From assembly GCF_000334895.1 (NCBI RefSeq), contig NZ_BAFM01000004.1:124001-188000 (forward strand): 64,000 nt of DNA. Reading direction: 5' to 3'. Origin of the DNA: Halococcus agarilyticus (GTDB taxonomy: Archaea; Halobacteriota; Halobacteria; Halobacteriales; Halococcaceae). Positions 42,354 to 53,200 of the stretch are shown here, piece by piece; the first letter of the stretch is position 1, and each line of letters starts with the position of its first letter. A program made the translations under genes and the position numbers. The notes below the pieces were generated by a model, which saw only the letters and a list, made by a program, of their open reading frames with translations, ran no database searches and was not told the origin of the DNA.

Positions 42354-42926
42354 TCAGCGCTTGACGCCGGCGACCGTGTAGCCGAACCCGCGGGAGGGGA
42401 CTGCGGCGTCGAGTCCCGCGTTCTCGACCCCTGCGGCGAGCTCTTCGGGCGTGAAGAACTCCGAGTCGAAGCCGGCGAGGTGTTCGGCCGCGACGAGGGC
42501 GCGCCCGCGCAGCGTCGCGCGATCGAACTCCCGGCAGACGAGCACGCCGCCTGGCCGGAGGACGCGGGTCGCCTCGGCGAGCGCCCCCGCCCTGTCGGCG
42601 ACGTGGTGGAGCGCGTCGACGATGAGCACCGCGTCGAGGCTCTCGTCGGCGAACGGGAGCGACGCGCCGTCCGCGCGGACGCCGTCGAGTCCGACCCTGT
42701 GTGCCTCGCGCAACATCCCGTGGGCGGCGTCGACCACGATCCGCACGGGGACGTCGATCGTTCGCACCGCCCGGCCGGTGCCACCGCCGACGTCGACGAC
42801 GCGCTCGATGTCGCGTTCGGCGAGCGCGAGCCCCGCCCGGAGCGCGCGCTCGTCGGTGGAGGGCATGAGCCGCTCGTACTGGCGCGCGAATCGCTCGAAG
42901 TACGCGACGTCGCCGGGCGTGTGCAT
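42354..42926 (-). CDS. class I SAM-dependent methyltransferase (type 11)
   Basis: A 190-residue methyltransferase with motif I RVVDVGGGTGRAVRTI, the post-I acidic residue in VRIVVDAAHGMLR, and DAVLIVDALHHVADRAGAL. The His-His segment and short length match the UbiE-like type 11 group. The substrate is unknown. A minus-strand TATA-like element lies 27 nt upstream. The DUF3054 gene follows 48 nt downstream. Confidence 0.85.
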   Translation of the reverse strand: MHTPGDVAYFERFARQYERLMPSTDERALRAGLALAERDIERVVDVGGGTGRAVRTIDVPVRIVVDAAHGMLREAHRVGLDGVRADGASLPFADESLDAVLIVDALHHVADRAGALAEATRVLRPGGVLVCREFDRATLRGRALVAAEHLAGFDSEFFTPEELAAGVENAGLDAAVPSRGFGYTVAGVKR

Positions 42927-42948
42927 GCTCCCCTGTGGATCGGCCAGC

Positions 42949-42958
42949 GGTTAAAACT
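42949..42958 (-). promoter_or_regulatory. TATA box of the methyltransferase gene
   Basis: Read on the minus strand as GTTTTAACCG, it lies about 27 nt before the ATG at 42926. Confidence 0.5.
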
Positions 42959-42999
42959 CTCCCCGGAGGACATATCCCGCGCGCACGTCCACGGGGACC

Positions 43000-43581
43000 G
43001 TGGAGTACGTCGTGTGTGGCTGGCCGGAGGACGGGCCGACGCTCCGGCTCGACTACCGCGAGTTCGGCTACGCTGGGAAGTTCGTGATGTCACAGACTGG
43101 GAAGGCCGTCGCGCGCGAGTGCGACGCGGCCACCAGGGACGCCGACGATGAGAGCGAGTTCGAGGAGGGTGTCGTCGCGGCGGTCGCGTTCAACGAGGAC
43201 CGCACCGACCCCGACACGCTCTGGCTCCGGTACATCACCGTCCGCAACGACCGCCGCGGCGAGGGGATCGGCGCGCGCCTCGCGGCGTTCGCCACAGAGC
43301 GGGCCGCGGCGCGCGGCTACGATCGGCTCCGGATCGCGGTCAACAACCCCTTCGCCTACGAGGCACTCTACAAAGTCGGGTTCGGCTACACCGGCCGGGA
43401 GACCGGGCTCGCAGAACTCGTGCTCGAACGCCCCGCCGACCGGCCGACCGAGCGCTCGCGCGCGAGCTATCACGCGGGCCTCGATGTCTACCGCGAGCGC
43501 GACCTCTCGGATGGCGAGCAGCGGTTCCTGGCATCGCGGAGCGACGCCGAGCCGCCGGCGGTGATCGGTTCGCCGACGTAG
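43000..43581 (+). CDS. GNAT-family N-acetyltransferase
   Basis: A 193-residue acetyltransferase starting at a GTG. The acetyl-CoA pyrophosphate loop is VRNDRRGEGIGARLAAF, preceded by the beta-4 strand TLWLRYITV; the C-terminal half carries AYEALYKVGFGYTGRETG. About 50 residues after the core are less conserved. The acceptor is unknown. Confidence 0.82.
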   Translation: MEYVVCGWPEDGPTLRLDYREFGYAGKFVMSQTGKAVARECDAATRDADDESEFEEGVVAAVAFNEDRTDPDTLWLRYITVRNDRRGEGIGARLAAFATERAAARGYDRLRIAVNNPFAYEALYKVGFGYTGRETGLAELVLERPADRPTERSRASYHAGLDVYRERDLSDGEQRFLASRSDAEPPAVIGSPT

Positions 43582-43597
43582 CTGATCGGTACTGCCC

Positions 43598-44278
43598 TCA
43601 CCCGAGATCGAACCGCTCGACGGTTTCGAACGCGGGGAACCGTTCGGCGAGATCGATCGCCACGAGTTCGATAGCCGAGACATCGAGCGGCCCGGCCCGG
43701 ACGGCACGGTTCGTTTCGAGATAGTCGAGCAGTCGTCCGTACCCGTCGGTGTCGATGAACTGTCCGAGCGTCGCGTGCGGAACGAACCCCTCACCGTCCC
43801 GGTCCCAGGTCTCGACGTCCGGTACGTCGCAGACACGACGGTTCAGCTCCGCGAAACGACCATCATCGTCGACCTCGGCGTAGACCACGCCCGGAAAGAG
43901 GTTGTATCGCGGGAACGCGACGGTGAACGGTTCGAAGCCGTCGAAGGCCGAGCGTGTGTCCTCAATGATCTGGTCTTCGTTTTCCTCAGTGAACGCGGCG
44001 TCGCTCTGTGGGTTCTCGACGACGTTGCCCACGACTTTCACTGTCACGTGGAGGTAGCTCGGAGGAACGGCGGCGATGCAGTCGAACCGTTCGAGCGCGG
44101 TCAACGCGGGTTCGAACTGCGACACCACCGTTTCGTCGGTGACATCGGCCACGAGCACCAGATGCCGACCGCCGTTCGTCGCCCGGTTTTCGATGTCGGC
44201 GGTGGTCGTGGTCCGTGGCGTCAGGTCGTACCGGCGCTCCCAGAACTCGGCCGGATCGTTCACCACCGATTCGTCCAT
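43598..44278 (-). CDS. 2'-5' RNA ligase / 2H phosphoesterase family protein
   Basis: A 226-residue protein with the two His-x-Thr motifs of the 2H phosphoesterase fold: [10 protein letters not shown] and [11 protein letters not shown]. This fold covers 2'-5' RNA ligases and cyclic phosphodiesterases acting on RNA ends. The ATG at 44278 was chosen because the 15 upstream residues look non-coding. It is convergent with the acetyltransferase gene and divergent from fen1. Confidence 0.82.
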   Translation of the reverse strand: MDESVVNDPAEFWERRYDLTPRTTTTADIENRATNGGRHLVLVADVTDETVVSQFEPALTALERFDCIAAVPPSYLHVTVKVVGNVVENPQSDAAFTEENEDQIIEDTRSAFDGFEPFTVAFPRYNLFPGVVYAEVDDDGRFAELNRRVCDVPDVETWDRDGEGFVPHATLGQFIDTDGYGRLLDYLETNRAVRAGPLDVSAIELVAIDLAERFPAFETVERFDLG

Positions 44279-44382
44279 GTGTGGTCTCCCGTCGCGGTTC
44301 CGATGGACAGTTGATAAATCCACGCATCAGGTCGTGTGGAGATTGCAGTAGAGTCAAGCGACCGACGCGCGTACGATGGCCA

Positions 44383-45363
44383 ATGGGAAACGCAGACCTC
44401 CGCCAGCTCGCCGCGATCGAGCCGATCGCCTTCGCGGAGCTTTCGGGTGCGACGGTGGCGATCGATGCCCACAACTGGCTCTACCGGTATCTCACCACGA
44501 CCGTGAAGTGGACGAGCGACGCGATCTACACCACGACGGCCGGCGAGGAGGTCGCGAATTTGGTGGGAGTTATTCAGGGTCTCCCGAAGTTCTTCGAGCA
44601 CGACATCACACCGATATTCGTCTTCGACGGCGGTGTCACCGACCTCAAGACCGACGAGGTCGAACGCCGACGCGAACAGCGCGAGCAGGCCGAGGAACGC
44701 GCCGCCGCAGCGCGCGAGGCGGGCGAGGCGATCGAGGCCGCCAGACTGGAGGCGCGCACTCAGCGACTCACCGACACGATCCACGAGACCACGCGCGAAC
44801 TCCTCAACCTGCTCGACGTGCCGGTCGTGGAGGCCCCCGCCGAGGGCGAGGCCCAGGCCGCCCACATGGCCCGGACAGGAACAGTGGACTACGCCGGCAG
44901 CGAGGACTACGACACCCTGCTGTTCGGCGCGCCTCACACTCTCCGCGGGCTCACGAGCAAGGGCGACCCCGAGTGCATGGCGTTCGAGGCCACCCTCGAA
45001 GAGCACGACCTCACGTGGGAGCAGCTCGTCGACGTGGGAATCCTGTGTGGCACGGACTTCAACGAGGGCATCTCCGGTGTCGGGCCGAAAACGGCAGTGA
45101 AGCTCGTCCGCGAGCACGGCGACCTCTGGGCCGCGCTCGACGCCGAGGGCGCGTACGTCGAGAACGGTGATCTGATCCGGGAGCTGTTCTTGGATCCCGA
45201 CGTGACCGACGATTCGGGGTTCGACACCGACATCGAACCCGACCTCGCCGCGGCCCGCGAGTACGTCATCGATGAGTGGGAGATCCCCGAAGGCGAGGTC
45301 GAGCGCGGCTTCGAGCGGATCGAGGAGTCGGTGGTGCAGTCGGGACTCGACCGCTGGACCTGA
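44383..45363 (+). CDS. fen: flap endonuclease 1
   Basis: A 326-residue FEN1/XPG nuclease that removes 5' flaps during Okazaki fragment maturation. [10 protein letters not shown] provides the amino terminus that reaches the active site. Acidic metal ligands are seen in [35 protein letters not shown] and [13 protein letters not shown]. The helix-hairpin-helix segment is [19 protein letters not shown]. The C-terminal end shows a PIP-like QSGLDRW (usually Q-x-x-L-x-x-W/F-F) for PCNA binding. Confidence 0.94.
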   Translation: MGNADLRQLAAIEPIAFAELSGATVAIDAHNWLYRYLTTTVKWTSDAIYTTTAGEEVANLVGVIQGLPKFFEHDITPIFVFDGGVTDLKTDEVERRREQREQAEERAAAAREAGEAIEAARLEARTQRLTDTIHETTRELLNLLDVPVVEAPAEGEAQAAHMARTGTVDYAGSEDYDTLLFGAPHTLRGLTSKGDPECMAFEATLEEHDLTWEQLVDVGILCGTDFNEGISGVGPKTAVKLVREHGDLWAALDAEGAYVENGDLIRELFLDPDVTDDSGFDTDIEPDLAAAREYVIDEWEIPEGEVERGFERIEESVVQSGLDRWT

Positions 45364-45365
45364 AG

Positions 45366-45373
45366 GGTTTTGA
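45366..45373 (+). promoter_or_regulatory. TATA box of the bolA gene
   Basis: GGTTTTGA begins 3 nt after the fen1 stop and is centred about 27 nt before the ATG at 45397. Confidence 0.45.
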
Positions 45374-45396
45374 TCCTGGCTCACGCCTGTCCCGAC

Positions 45397-45648
45397 ATGG
45401 ACACCACTAAGGTCGAACGACTCATCGAATCCGGGATCGAGGATGCGGACGCGACCGTCACCCAACCACGCGGCGAGGACGACGACCACCTCGCCGCCGT
45501 CGTCGTCACGCCGGCCTTCGAGGACGAGACGCTCGTCGCCCAACACGAGCAGGTCTACGACGCGCTCGGCGAGCACATGACGACCGACATCCACGCCCTC
45601 GAACTCAAGACGTACACTCCCGAGGAGTACGACGAACGCGGCGGGTAG
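45397..45648 (+). CDS. BolA/IbaG family protein
   Basis: An 83-residue BolA-fold protein. TTKVERLIESGIEDADATV opens the domain, and EQVYDALGEHMTTDIHALEL is the conserved helix and strand that in BolA reads as the class II KH-like core. ATG at 45397 is chosen on the TATA spacing. BolA proteins work with monothiol glutaredoxins in iron-sulfur trafficking; the usual His ligand region is present in HALEL. Its target here is unknown. Confidence 0.85.
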   Translation: MDTTKVERLIESGIEDADATVTQPRGEDDDHLAAVVVTPAFEDETLVAQHEQVYDALGEHMTTDIHALELKTYTPEEYDERGG

Positions 45649-45725
45649 ACCGAGTCGAGCGGTGCCAAGTGGTGCCGAACGGGGTCGGGACGGATGGACG
45701 GTCGGGTGGTGACCGGTTCCCGTGG

Positions 45726-45733
45726 GTTTTACG
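45726..45733 (+). promoter_or_regulatory. TATA box of fumC
   Basis: GTTTTACG lies 25-32 nt before the ATG at 45758, fitting a leaderless transcript. Confidence 0.5.
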
Positions 45734-45757
45734 CCCCCCACCGCAAAGCGGGGGTGT

Positions 45758-47170
45758 ATGAGCGATCAGGACACTCGTACCGAGTCCGACAGCCTCGGCG
45801 AGATGGAGGTTCCCGCCACCGCCTACTGGGGCGCACAGACCCAGCGCGCGGTCGAGAACTTCCCGATCTCCGGAACGACGTTCGACCGCCGGTTCGTCCG
45901 CGCGCTCGGGATCGTGAAGAAGGCCGCCGCACGCGCCAACCGCGACCTCGAACTGCTCGACGACGAGACCGCCGAGGCGATCATCGGAGCCGCCGAGGAG
46001 GTCATCGCCGGCGAGCACGACGCCCAGTTCCCGGTCGACGTCTTTCAGACCGGCTCCGGTACTTCGACGAACATGAACGCGAACGAGGTGATCGCGAACC
46101 GCGCGAGCGAGCTCGCCGGCGAGGACGTCGGCTCCGACGCCGTCCACCCGAACGACGACGTCAACTTCGGTCAGTCCTCGAACGACGTGATCCCGACCGC
46201 GATGCACGTCGCTACCCTGGAGGCCATCGAGCGCGACCTCGTGCCCGCCCTCGAAACCCTCAGAACGGCCCTCGGCGAGAAGGAAGCCGAGTTCGATACG
46301 GTGGTGAAGACGGGCCGAACGCACCTCCAGGACGCCACTCCCGTGAGACTGGGCCAGGAGTTCGGCGGCTACCGCGCCCAGGTCGACAAGGGCATCTCGC
46401 GGGTGAGTCGCACCACCCGGAACCTCTCGGAGCTCGCCCTCGGGGGGACGGCGGTCGGCACGGGACTCAACACCCATCCCGAGTTCCCCGCACTCGCCGC
46501 CGAGCACATCTCCGGGGAGACAGGATTGCCGTTCGAGGAGGCCACGGATCACTTCGAGGCCCAGGCCGCCCACGACGCGATGGCGGAGGCCCACGGTGCG
46601 CTCCGCACGGTCTCGGGGTCGCTCGACAAGATCGCTCACGATCTCCGGCTGCTGGCGTCCGGTCCGAGAAACGGGATCGGCGAGCTCGACCAGCCCGAGA
46701 ACCAGCCCGGCTCGTCGATCATGCCTGGCAAGGTCAACCCCGTCGTCGCGGAGGCGGTGAACCAGGTCCACGTCCAGGTCGTCGGCAACGACGCCGCGGT
46801 CTCCACGGGGGCGGCGGGCGGCCAGCTCGACCTGAATCTCTACAAGCCCGTGATCGCGCACAACACCCTCGAATCGATCGCGCTGCTCGCGAACGCGAGC
46901 GAGACGTTCGCCGAGCGGTTCGTCGACAACCTCGAAGCCAATCGCGAACGGTGTGAGGAGCAAGTCGAGCAGAGCATGGCGCTCGCGACTGCGCTGAACG
47001 CCCACATCGGGTACGACAAGGCGAGCGAGGTGGCGAAGACGGCACTGAAGGAGGACAAAACCGTTCGCGAGGTCGTGATCGAGAAGGGATATCTCGACGA
47101 GGCGGAAGCCGACGAGGTGCTCGACGCACGCGCGATGACCGAACGCGGGATCCCTGGTCGCGAGGAGTAA
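45758..47170 (+). CDS. fumC: fumarate hydratase, class II
   Basis: A 470-residue iron-free fumarase of the citric acid cycle. FQTGSGTSTNMNANEVIANR, NFGQSSNDVIPTAMHV, KTGRTHLQDATPVRLGQEF and the signature GSSIMPGKVNPV (catalytic Ser loop) are all intact. Length matches the family. It stands alone and is convergent with the giant secreted protein gene, only 20 bp away. Confidence 0.96.
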   Translation: MSDQDTRTESDSLGEMEVPATAYWGAQTQRAVENFPISGTTFDRRFVRALGIVKKAAARANRDLELLDDETAEAIIGAAEEVIAGEHDAQFPVDVFQTGSGTSTNMNANEVIANRASELAGEDVGSDAVHPNDDVNFGQSSNDVIPTAMHVATLEAIERDLVPALETLRTALGEKEAEFDTVVKTGRTHLQDATPVRLGQEFGGYRAQVDKGISRVSRTTRNLSELALGGTAVGTGLNTHPEFPALAAEHISGETGLPFEEATDHFEAQAAHDAMAEAHGALRTVSGSLDKIAHDLRLLASGPRNGIGELDQPENQPGSSIMPGKVNPVVAEAVNQVHVQVVGNDAAVSTGAAGGQLDLNLYKPVIAHNTLESIALLANASETFAERFVDNLEANRERCEEQVEQSMALATALNAHIGYDKASEVAKTALKEDKTVREVVIEKGYLDEAEADEVLDARAMTERGIPGREE

Positions 47171-47184
47171 GGAGCGAGGGTTCG

Positions 47185-47202
47185 AGCTCGCTACTGCGAG
47201 CT
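47185..47202. terminator. hairpin between convergent fumC and giant gene
   Basis: AGCTCGC-TACT-GCGAGCT is a perfect 7-bp stem with a 4-nt loop that contains the end of the stop codon of the giant gene. It could serve as a shared 3' end structure. There is no T-run beside it. Confidence 0.35.
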
Positions 47203-50200
47203 GCCGTCCGTCTCGACGATCTCGATGGCTCTGACCTCGGGATTCTCGATCGCACCCTTCTCGAAGGCGATCGTGACGGTGCCGTCGCCGTCCTCAGTGA
47301 CGGTGAACGTTTTCACCGTCCCGGTAGCGTGCCCGACATCTGCCACCGGGTCGTACTGCGTGAGGGCCTGGTCGCCCTCGATCGAGACGTTGAACTGCCG
47401 GTCCCCGGGCTCGCTCGCGCCGGGGAAGGAGTTGGCGAAGTACAGGCGCACCTCGACGTCCTGACCGGCGTCCGCCGAGAACTCCCACGTCATGTTCCCG
47501 TAGCGCTCACAGTCGAACACCGCGTCGGGGGTGGACGCAGGAACCGTGCTGTCGGCCGTGATGTCGTCACCGCCGCAGTAGGTCCCACCGTTGTCGGTGT
47601 CGGCCGAAGCGAGGTACTGCGAGCTGGTATCCGCGACGCCGGTCCAGTCAGGACCGTCGTCGGTGGCCGAAACGGTCGTACTCTCACCGACGTTCACGCG
47701 GTGCAGGACCTGCGGATTCGACGAGCCGCTCGACTCGTCGAGCTTCAGCACGACCACGTTCGAGGTCGCGCCGGTGTCGCCGTCACCGTCCGCCACGGTG
47801 GCGATGAAGTGGTTGAACCCACCCTCCGCGCCGCTGCTCGACGTGTTGGTGAGGGTCACGTCGACCGTGGCTTCGCCGTTCGAGCCGAGATCGACGGTCT
47901 GGTAGCTGACCTGCTCGGCCGTGTTCGCCTCGTAGTCTTCGAGGTTGTAGCCGTCAGCCTGGTTCGCGAGTTCGAGCTGGCCCTCCACGTGGAGGAGCTC
48001 CACGGTCGCGTCGGCCGGGCCGGAGACCGTGATGGTCTGGCTCGCCGAGGAGACCGTCGCCGCGCTGTGCTGGGGGTCGGGCGCGCTCGCATCGAGCGAG
48101 ACGTCCTGCGCACCCAGCGTCGGAGCCCCCGCGACGTCGGGCTTCGCGGTGGCCTGCGAGCCGCCGTCGCTGCCGTCGCCGTACAGGTTCGTCGTCTGGG
48201 TCGACCCGTCGGCGTACTCGACCGTGACGGTCGCTCCGGACATCTCCAGCCCGGAGACCGAGCCCGCCGCGCCCGTACCCTGGGCGTTCTTGATGCTGGT
48301 GGGGTCGATGTCGACCGAGAAGGCGAACGACTCGCCGTTCTCGAAGTCGTCGAACGACGCCGTCAGCTCGTCGTAGCCGTCGTCGCCGTTCTGTCCGTTG
48401 TGCGGCGTGGCGAACGACCCCTCCTGAAGACCAGTCGCACTCGAACCGCTGTCGGGCGTGAAGCCCTTCGCACCCGAGTCGCCGGCGGTCCCCTGGGGAT
48501 CGAACACCACGTCGGGGAGCGTCGCCGAACTCAGATCGTAGGTGACCGACGTGATCTGCTTGTCGCCGGTGTTCGTGATCTCGAACGAGCCGCCGCTGAA
48601 GGTGCTCGCGTCGATGCCCCCGTTCGCGTTGACCGCGAACTCGGCGGAGCCGGCACCGCCGGCGGACGGTTCCTCGACGGTGAGCTGGAACGACTCGGTC
48701 GTCGTGGTCGTGCCGTCGTCGGCGACGACCTCAACCGTGTACGGCGAGTCAGCAGCAGCGCCGGATTCCGGAGCGATCGTGAGTTCGCCGTTCGAGAGAC
48801 TCACGAAGCCGGGCCCGTTCACCGACAGCGACACCGAATCTCCATCGTCATCCGAAGCCGTGACCGGAACGGTCGCCGAGTCACCCTCAACGACCGTCTG
48901 GTCGGAGATGGCGTCGATCGTCGGTGCCGTGTTCGAGCCACCGGAGCCGCCGTCGACTGCCGTGACCTCGATCGCCGACACCTTCGCGTTGTCCACCACC
49001 GTGCTGAACTCGATGTTCAGTTCGCCGTCGGTGACCTCCGTCGTGAAGCTCTCCGAAACCGCCGAGTGGGGACCGCCCGCGGTCGCGTAGATGTCGTAGT
49101 CGGTGAGGACCTGCTCGCCCTCGATCGAGGCGTCGAACACGCGATCACCCTCGCCGCCGTCGTTCGCGACGCCCTGGTAGATCTCGGCGAACTGCAGCGT
49201 GACCTCGTACTCGCCGTTGTCCACGGGAACGTCGTAGCTGAAGTCGCCGTACCGCTCGGTCCAGTACAGCTGGTCGTTCTCCGTGTTCGCGATCTCCGGC
49301 TCCGACGGCGTGCCGGCGCTACCGGAGGTGAACGTCGACCCGCCGTCGAAGTTCGTGTCGGCCTGATACACCGTTCCGTCCGCGGCGGTGTACTCCGAGC
49401 CGCCGGCGTTCACCGCGAACACCGTCTCGCCGCTGCCGGTGTCACCACCGCCGTCGCCGGCGCTCTCGTCGTACTCCAGGACGACCACGTTCGAGGCGAG
49501 CCCCATGTCGCCGGAAGTCTCGCCCTGTGCGGCCACGAAGTAGTTGTAGCCCGCGGCGTCGTCGTCGTCAGGACTGTCGGTTAGCGTGACCGGCACCGTC
49601 GCCTCGCCGTTCGAGTCGAGGGTGGCGGTGTAGTACTCGACGTTCACCGCGTTGTTCGCTTCCAGATCTTCGAGGTTGTAGCCGCCGTTCGGGACGTTGC
49701 TCAGCGCGAGTTCGCCCTCGACACGCACGAGCGTGACTGTCTCGCCAGGCTCGCCGGAGACCGTGACGGTCTGGCTCGCCTCGGAGACCGTCGCACCGCT
49801 GTGGTAGCCATCGAGGACGCTACCGTCGAGCGAGACGCCCTGCGCACCGATCGATGGTGCGGGTGCCTCGTCGCCGTTGACGACGGCGGTCGAGCCGCCG
49901 TCGCTGCCGTCACCCATCAGCTGGGTGGTCTGGGTCGTCCCGTCCGCGTATTCGATGGTCACCGTCGAGCGGGCGAGTTCGAGTCCGGAGACCGGCCCGG
50001 CCTCCTGGGAGCCGACCGTCGCGCCCTTGATGCTGGTGGGGTCGTTGTCGGCCCAGAACGTCGCCGTCTCGCCGTTCTGGAAGTCGTCGAACTCGACGGT
50101 CATCACGTCGTACCCGTCCTCGCCATCGTTGCCGTTGTGTGGCTGGCTGAACGCTTCGCCCGTGCCGGGTTCGGTGACGATGCCGGTGCCACCCTCGCTG

Positions 50201-53200
50201 GCGATGTTGAGGCCCTCACCGGTCGGGTCACCCGCAGTGCCCTGCGGGTCGAACACCATGTCGGGGAGGGTCGCCGTGTCGAGATCGAACGACACCGACA
50301 CGATCTCCTTCTCGCCGGTGTTCGTCACCTGGTAGGAGCCGCTGCCGTAGGTGCTGGTTTCGAGCCCCGAGTCGGGCGTGATCTCGACGAGAGCCGAGCC
50401 GACGGCATCGGGAGTCTCGACGACAGAGACGGTCTGGCTCGCGGCGTTCTCGGCACCGTCGTCGTCGGTGACGGTGAGCGTCACCGTCTGATCACCGGCC
50501 GAGTCGAAGGTGGCCGTCGCCGTCTCGCCGGTGGCGTCCTCTTGACCGTCACCGTCGAAGTCCCACGAGTAGCTCGCGATCGAGCCGTCCGCGTCGCTCG
50601 ACTCACTCGCGTCGAACGACACTTCTTCGCCCGCGGCCGGGTTCTGCGGCGAGTAACTGAACGCCGCCGTCGGGTTCTGGTTGGCGTCACCGTAATCAGC
50701 GGGGTCGATCTCCTCGCCGTTGAGGTAGACGGTAGCGTCGCCGTCCACCGCGAGATCGCCGAGTTCGCCCGTGAAGACGTACTTGTCGGTCCCGGAGACG
50801 ACTCCGCCCGTCGCGCTCTTGCCGTCGGCGGCGATCGAGTCCGCGCCACCGAGCGACGAACTCGCATCTTCGTCGATCGTCCCGCTGACGCTGAACTCGT
50901 AGGTCGTCCACGTCCCCGATCCCACGATCCGTAGCGTGTTCTGTTCCTGTCCGACACCGCCGACAGGGATGGTCTTGCTCGTGGTACTGGTCGCACCGCC
51001 ACTGTCGGTCACCGTCAAGCTGACTTCATAGTCGCCGGCCGCGTCGAAGGTGGCCGTCGCCGTCTCGCCGGTGGCGTCCTCTTGACCGTCACCGTCGAAG
51101 TCCCACGAGTAGCTCGCGATCGAGCCGTCCGCGTCGCTCGACTTACTCGCGTCGAACGACACTTCTTCGCCCGCGGCCGGGTTCTGCGGCGAGTAACTGA
51201 ACGCCGCCGTCGGGTTCTGGTTGGCGTCACCGTAATCAGCGGGGTCGATCTCCTCACCGTTGAGGTAGACGGTAGCGTCGCCGTCCACCGCGAGGTCGTC
51301 GAGTTCGCCCGTGAAGACGTACTTGTCGGTCCCGGAGACGACTCCGCCCGTCGCGCTCTTGCCGTCGGCGGCGATCGAGTCCGCGCCACCGAGCGACGAA
51401 CTCGCATCTTCGTCGATCGTCCCGCTGACGCTGAACTCGTAGGTCGTCCACGTCCCCGATCCCACGATCCGTAGCGTGTTCTGCTGGACGGGTTCCTCGG
51501 GGTAGATCCTCTCCCCGTTGAGGTAGACGGTAGCGTCGCCGTCCACCGCGAGATCGCCGAGTTCGCCCGTGAAGACGTACGTGTCGGTCCCGGATCCCAC
51601 TCCACCCGTCGCGCTCTTGCCGTCGTTGGCGATCGAGTCCGCGCTATCGATCGACGAACTCGCGCCCGCGTCGATCGTCCCGCCGACGTCGAACTCGTAG
51701 GTCGTCCACGTCCCCGATCCCACGATCCGCAACGTGTTCTGCGGGCCAGCTTCGCCGACAGAGACGGTCTGGCTCACGGAGTTCTCGGCACCGTCGTCGT
51801 CGGTGACGGTGAGCGTCACCGCCTGATCGCCGGCCGCGTCGAAGGTGGCCGTCGCCGTCTCGCCGGTGGCGTCCTCTTGACCGTCGCCGTCGAAGTCCCA
51901 CGAGTAGCTCGCGATCGAGCCGTCCGCGTCGCTCGACCCGCTCGCGTCGAAACTCACTTCTTCGCCCGCGGTCGGGCTCTGCGGCGTGTACTCGAACGTC
52001 GCCGTCGGCTCCGCGTTGGTCTCCCCGCCGTCGTCGACTTTCACGATCTCGATCGCTGAGATCTTCGGGTTCTCCTGCTCGTGCAGGAACTCGATGTCGA
52101 CGGTGCCGTCCGAGGGCGTCACCTCGAACGACTCCATCGCACCGACGTCGTGGCCGTACTGCTGGTAGATGTTGTAGTCGTCCAGTTCGAGGTCGTCGCC
52201 CTCGACGTTCACGTCGAAGACGCGCGGACCCTGGCTGTCGACGTTCGATTCCGTGAGGAAGATCTCGGCGAAGTAGAGCCGGACATCGTAGGTCGCGCCC
52301 TGCTCCGCGTCGAACGACCACTGCATCTCGGTGTCGTCGGCAGCCGAGCCGCTGGTGTTCACGTCGTACCGCTCGGTCTGGAACAGCGAACTCGGTGTGT
52401 CAGCCGGCACCGAATCGTCCAGCGTGATGGCGTCGCTCGTGCTGTACGTCTGAAGACCGTTGTCGCCGTCGACGTTCACGTACTGCGATGGACTGCTGCC
52501 CGTGTCCGCGCTCCACGCCGGGCCGTCGTCGGTCGCCGCGACCGACTGGCCACCGGCGTTCACGCGGTAGACGACCTCTCCCTCGCTGGGCGTGCCGCCG
52601 TCGGTGTCCTGCACCGTGACGTTCACCGTGTCCGTGTCGGACGCCTGGCCGTCGGAGACGCTCACCTGGAAGGTGAGCGTCGTCTCCGAGTCGACCTCGG
52701 GCGCGGTGAACGTGAGCGTCTCGCCGTCGTTCTGGCTCGGGCTCACGTCGGGACCCTCGGTCTGGGTCCACGTGTAGCCGAGCTGGTCACCGTCCGGGTC
52801 GTCGGAGGCGGACGCGTCGAGCGTGACCTGACTACCCTCGTCGACCGTCTGGTCCGCGCCCGCGTCGGCCGTCGGGGCCCCGTTCTCGGGCGGGGTCACG
52901 TAGTCGACCGAAATGTCGGTCCACGTTGCCGAGAACGGACTCGCGCCGTTCGACGTCGAGATGATGCCGACCGCGGGCGCGACGCCGTCGGAGGTGTCGA
53001 GCCAGCTCGACGGCATCGCGAGGGTTCCGACCTCGGTGGTCGTGCCGTCGACCTCGTACTCGGCGGTCACGGCGACCTCGTTAACGTCGTTGTCCGGTGC
53101 CGGGTCGGTCGTCGGATCGACGGTCATCCGGAGCGTAACTTCGTTACCTGTGACCGCGCTTTCGTCGGTCATCTGCCCGTCGAACGAGTCGTCTACCTCC

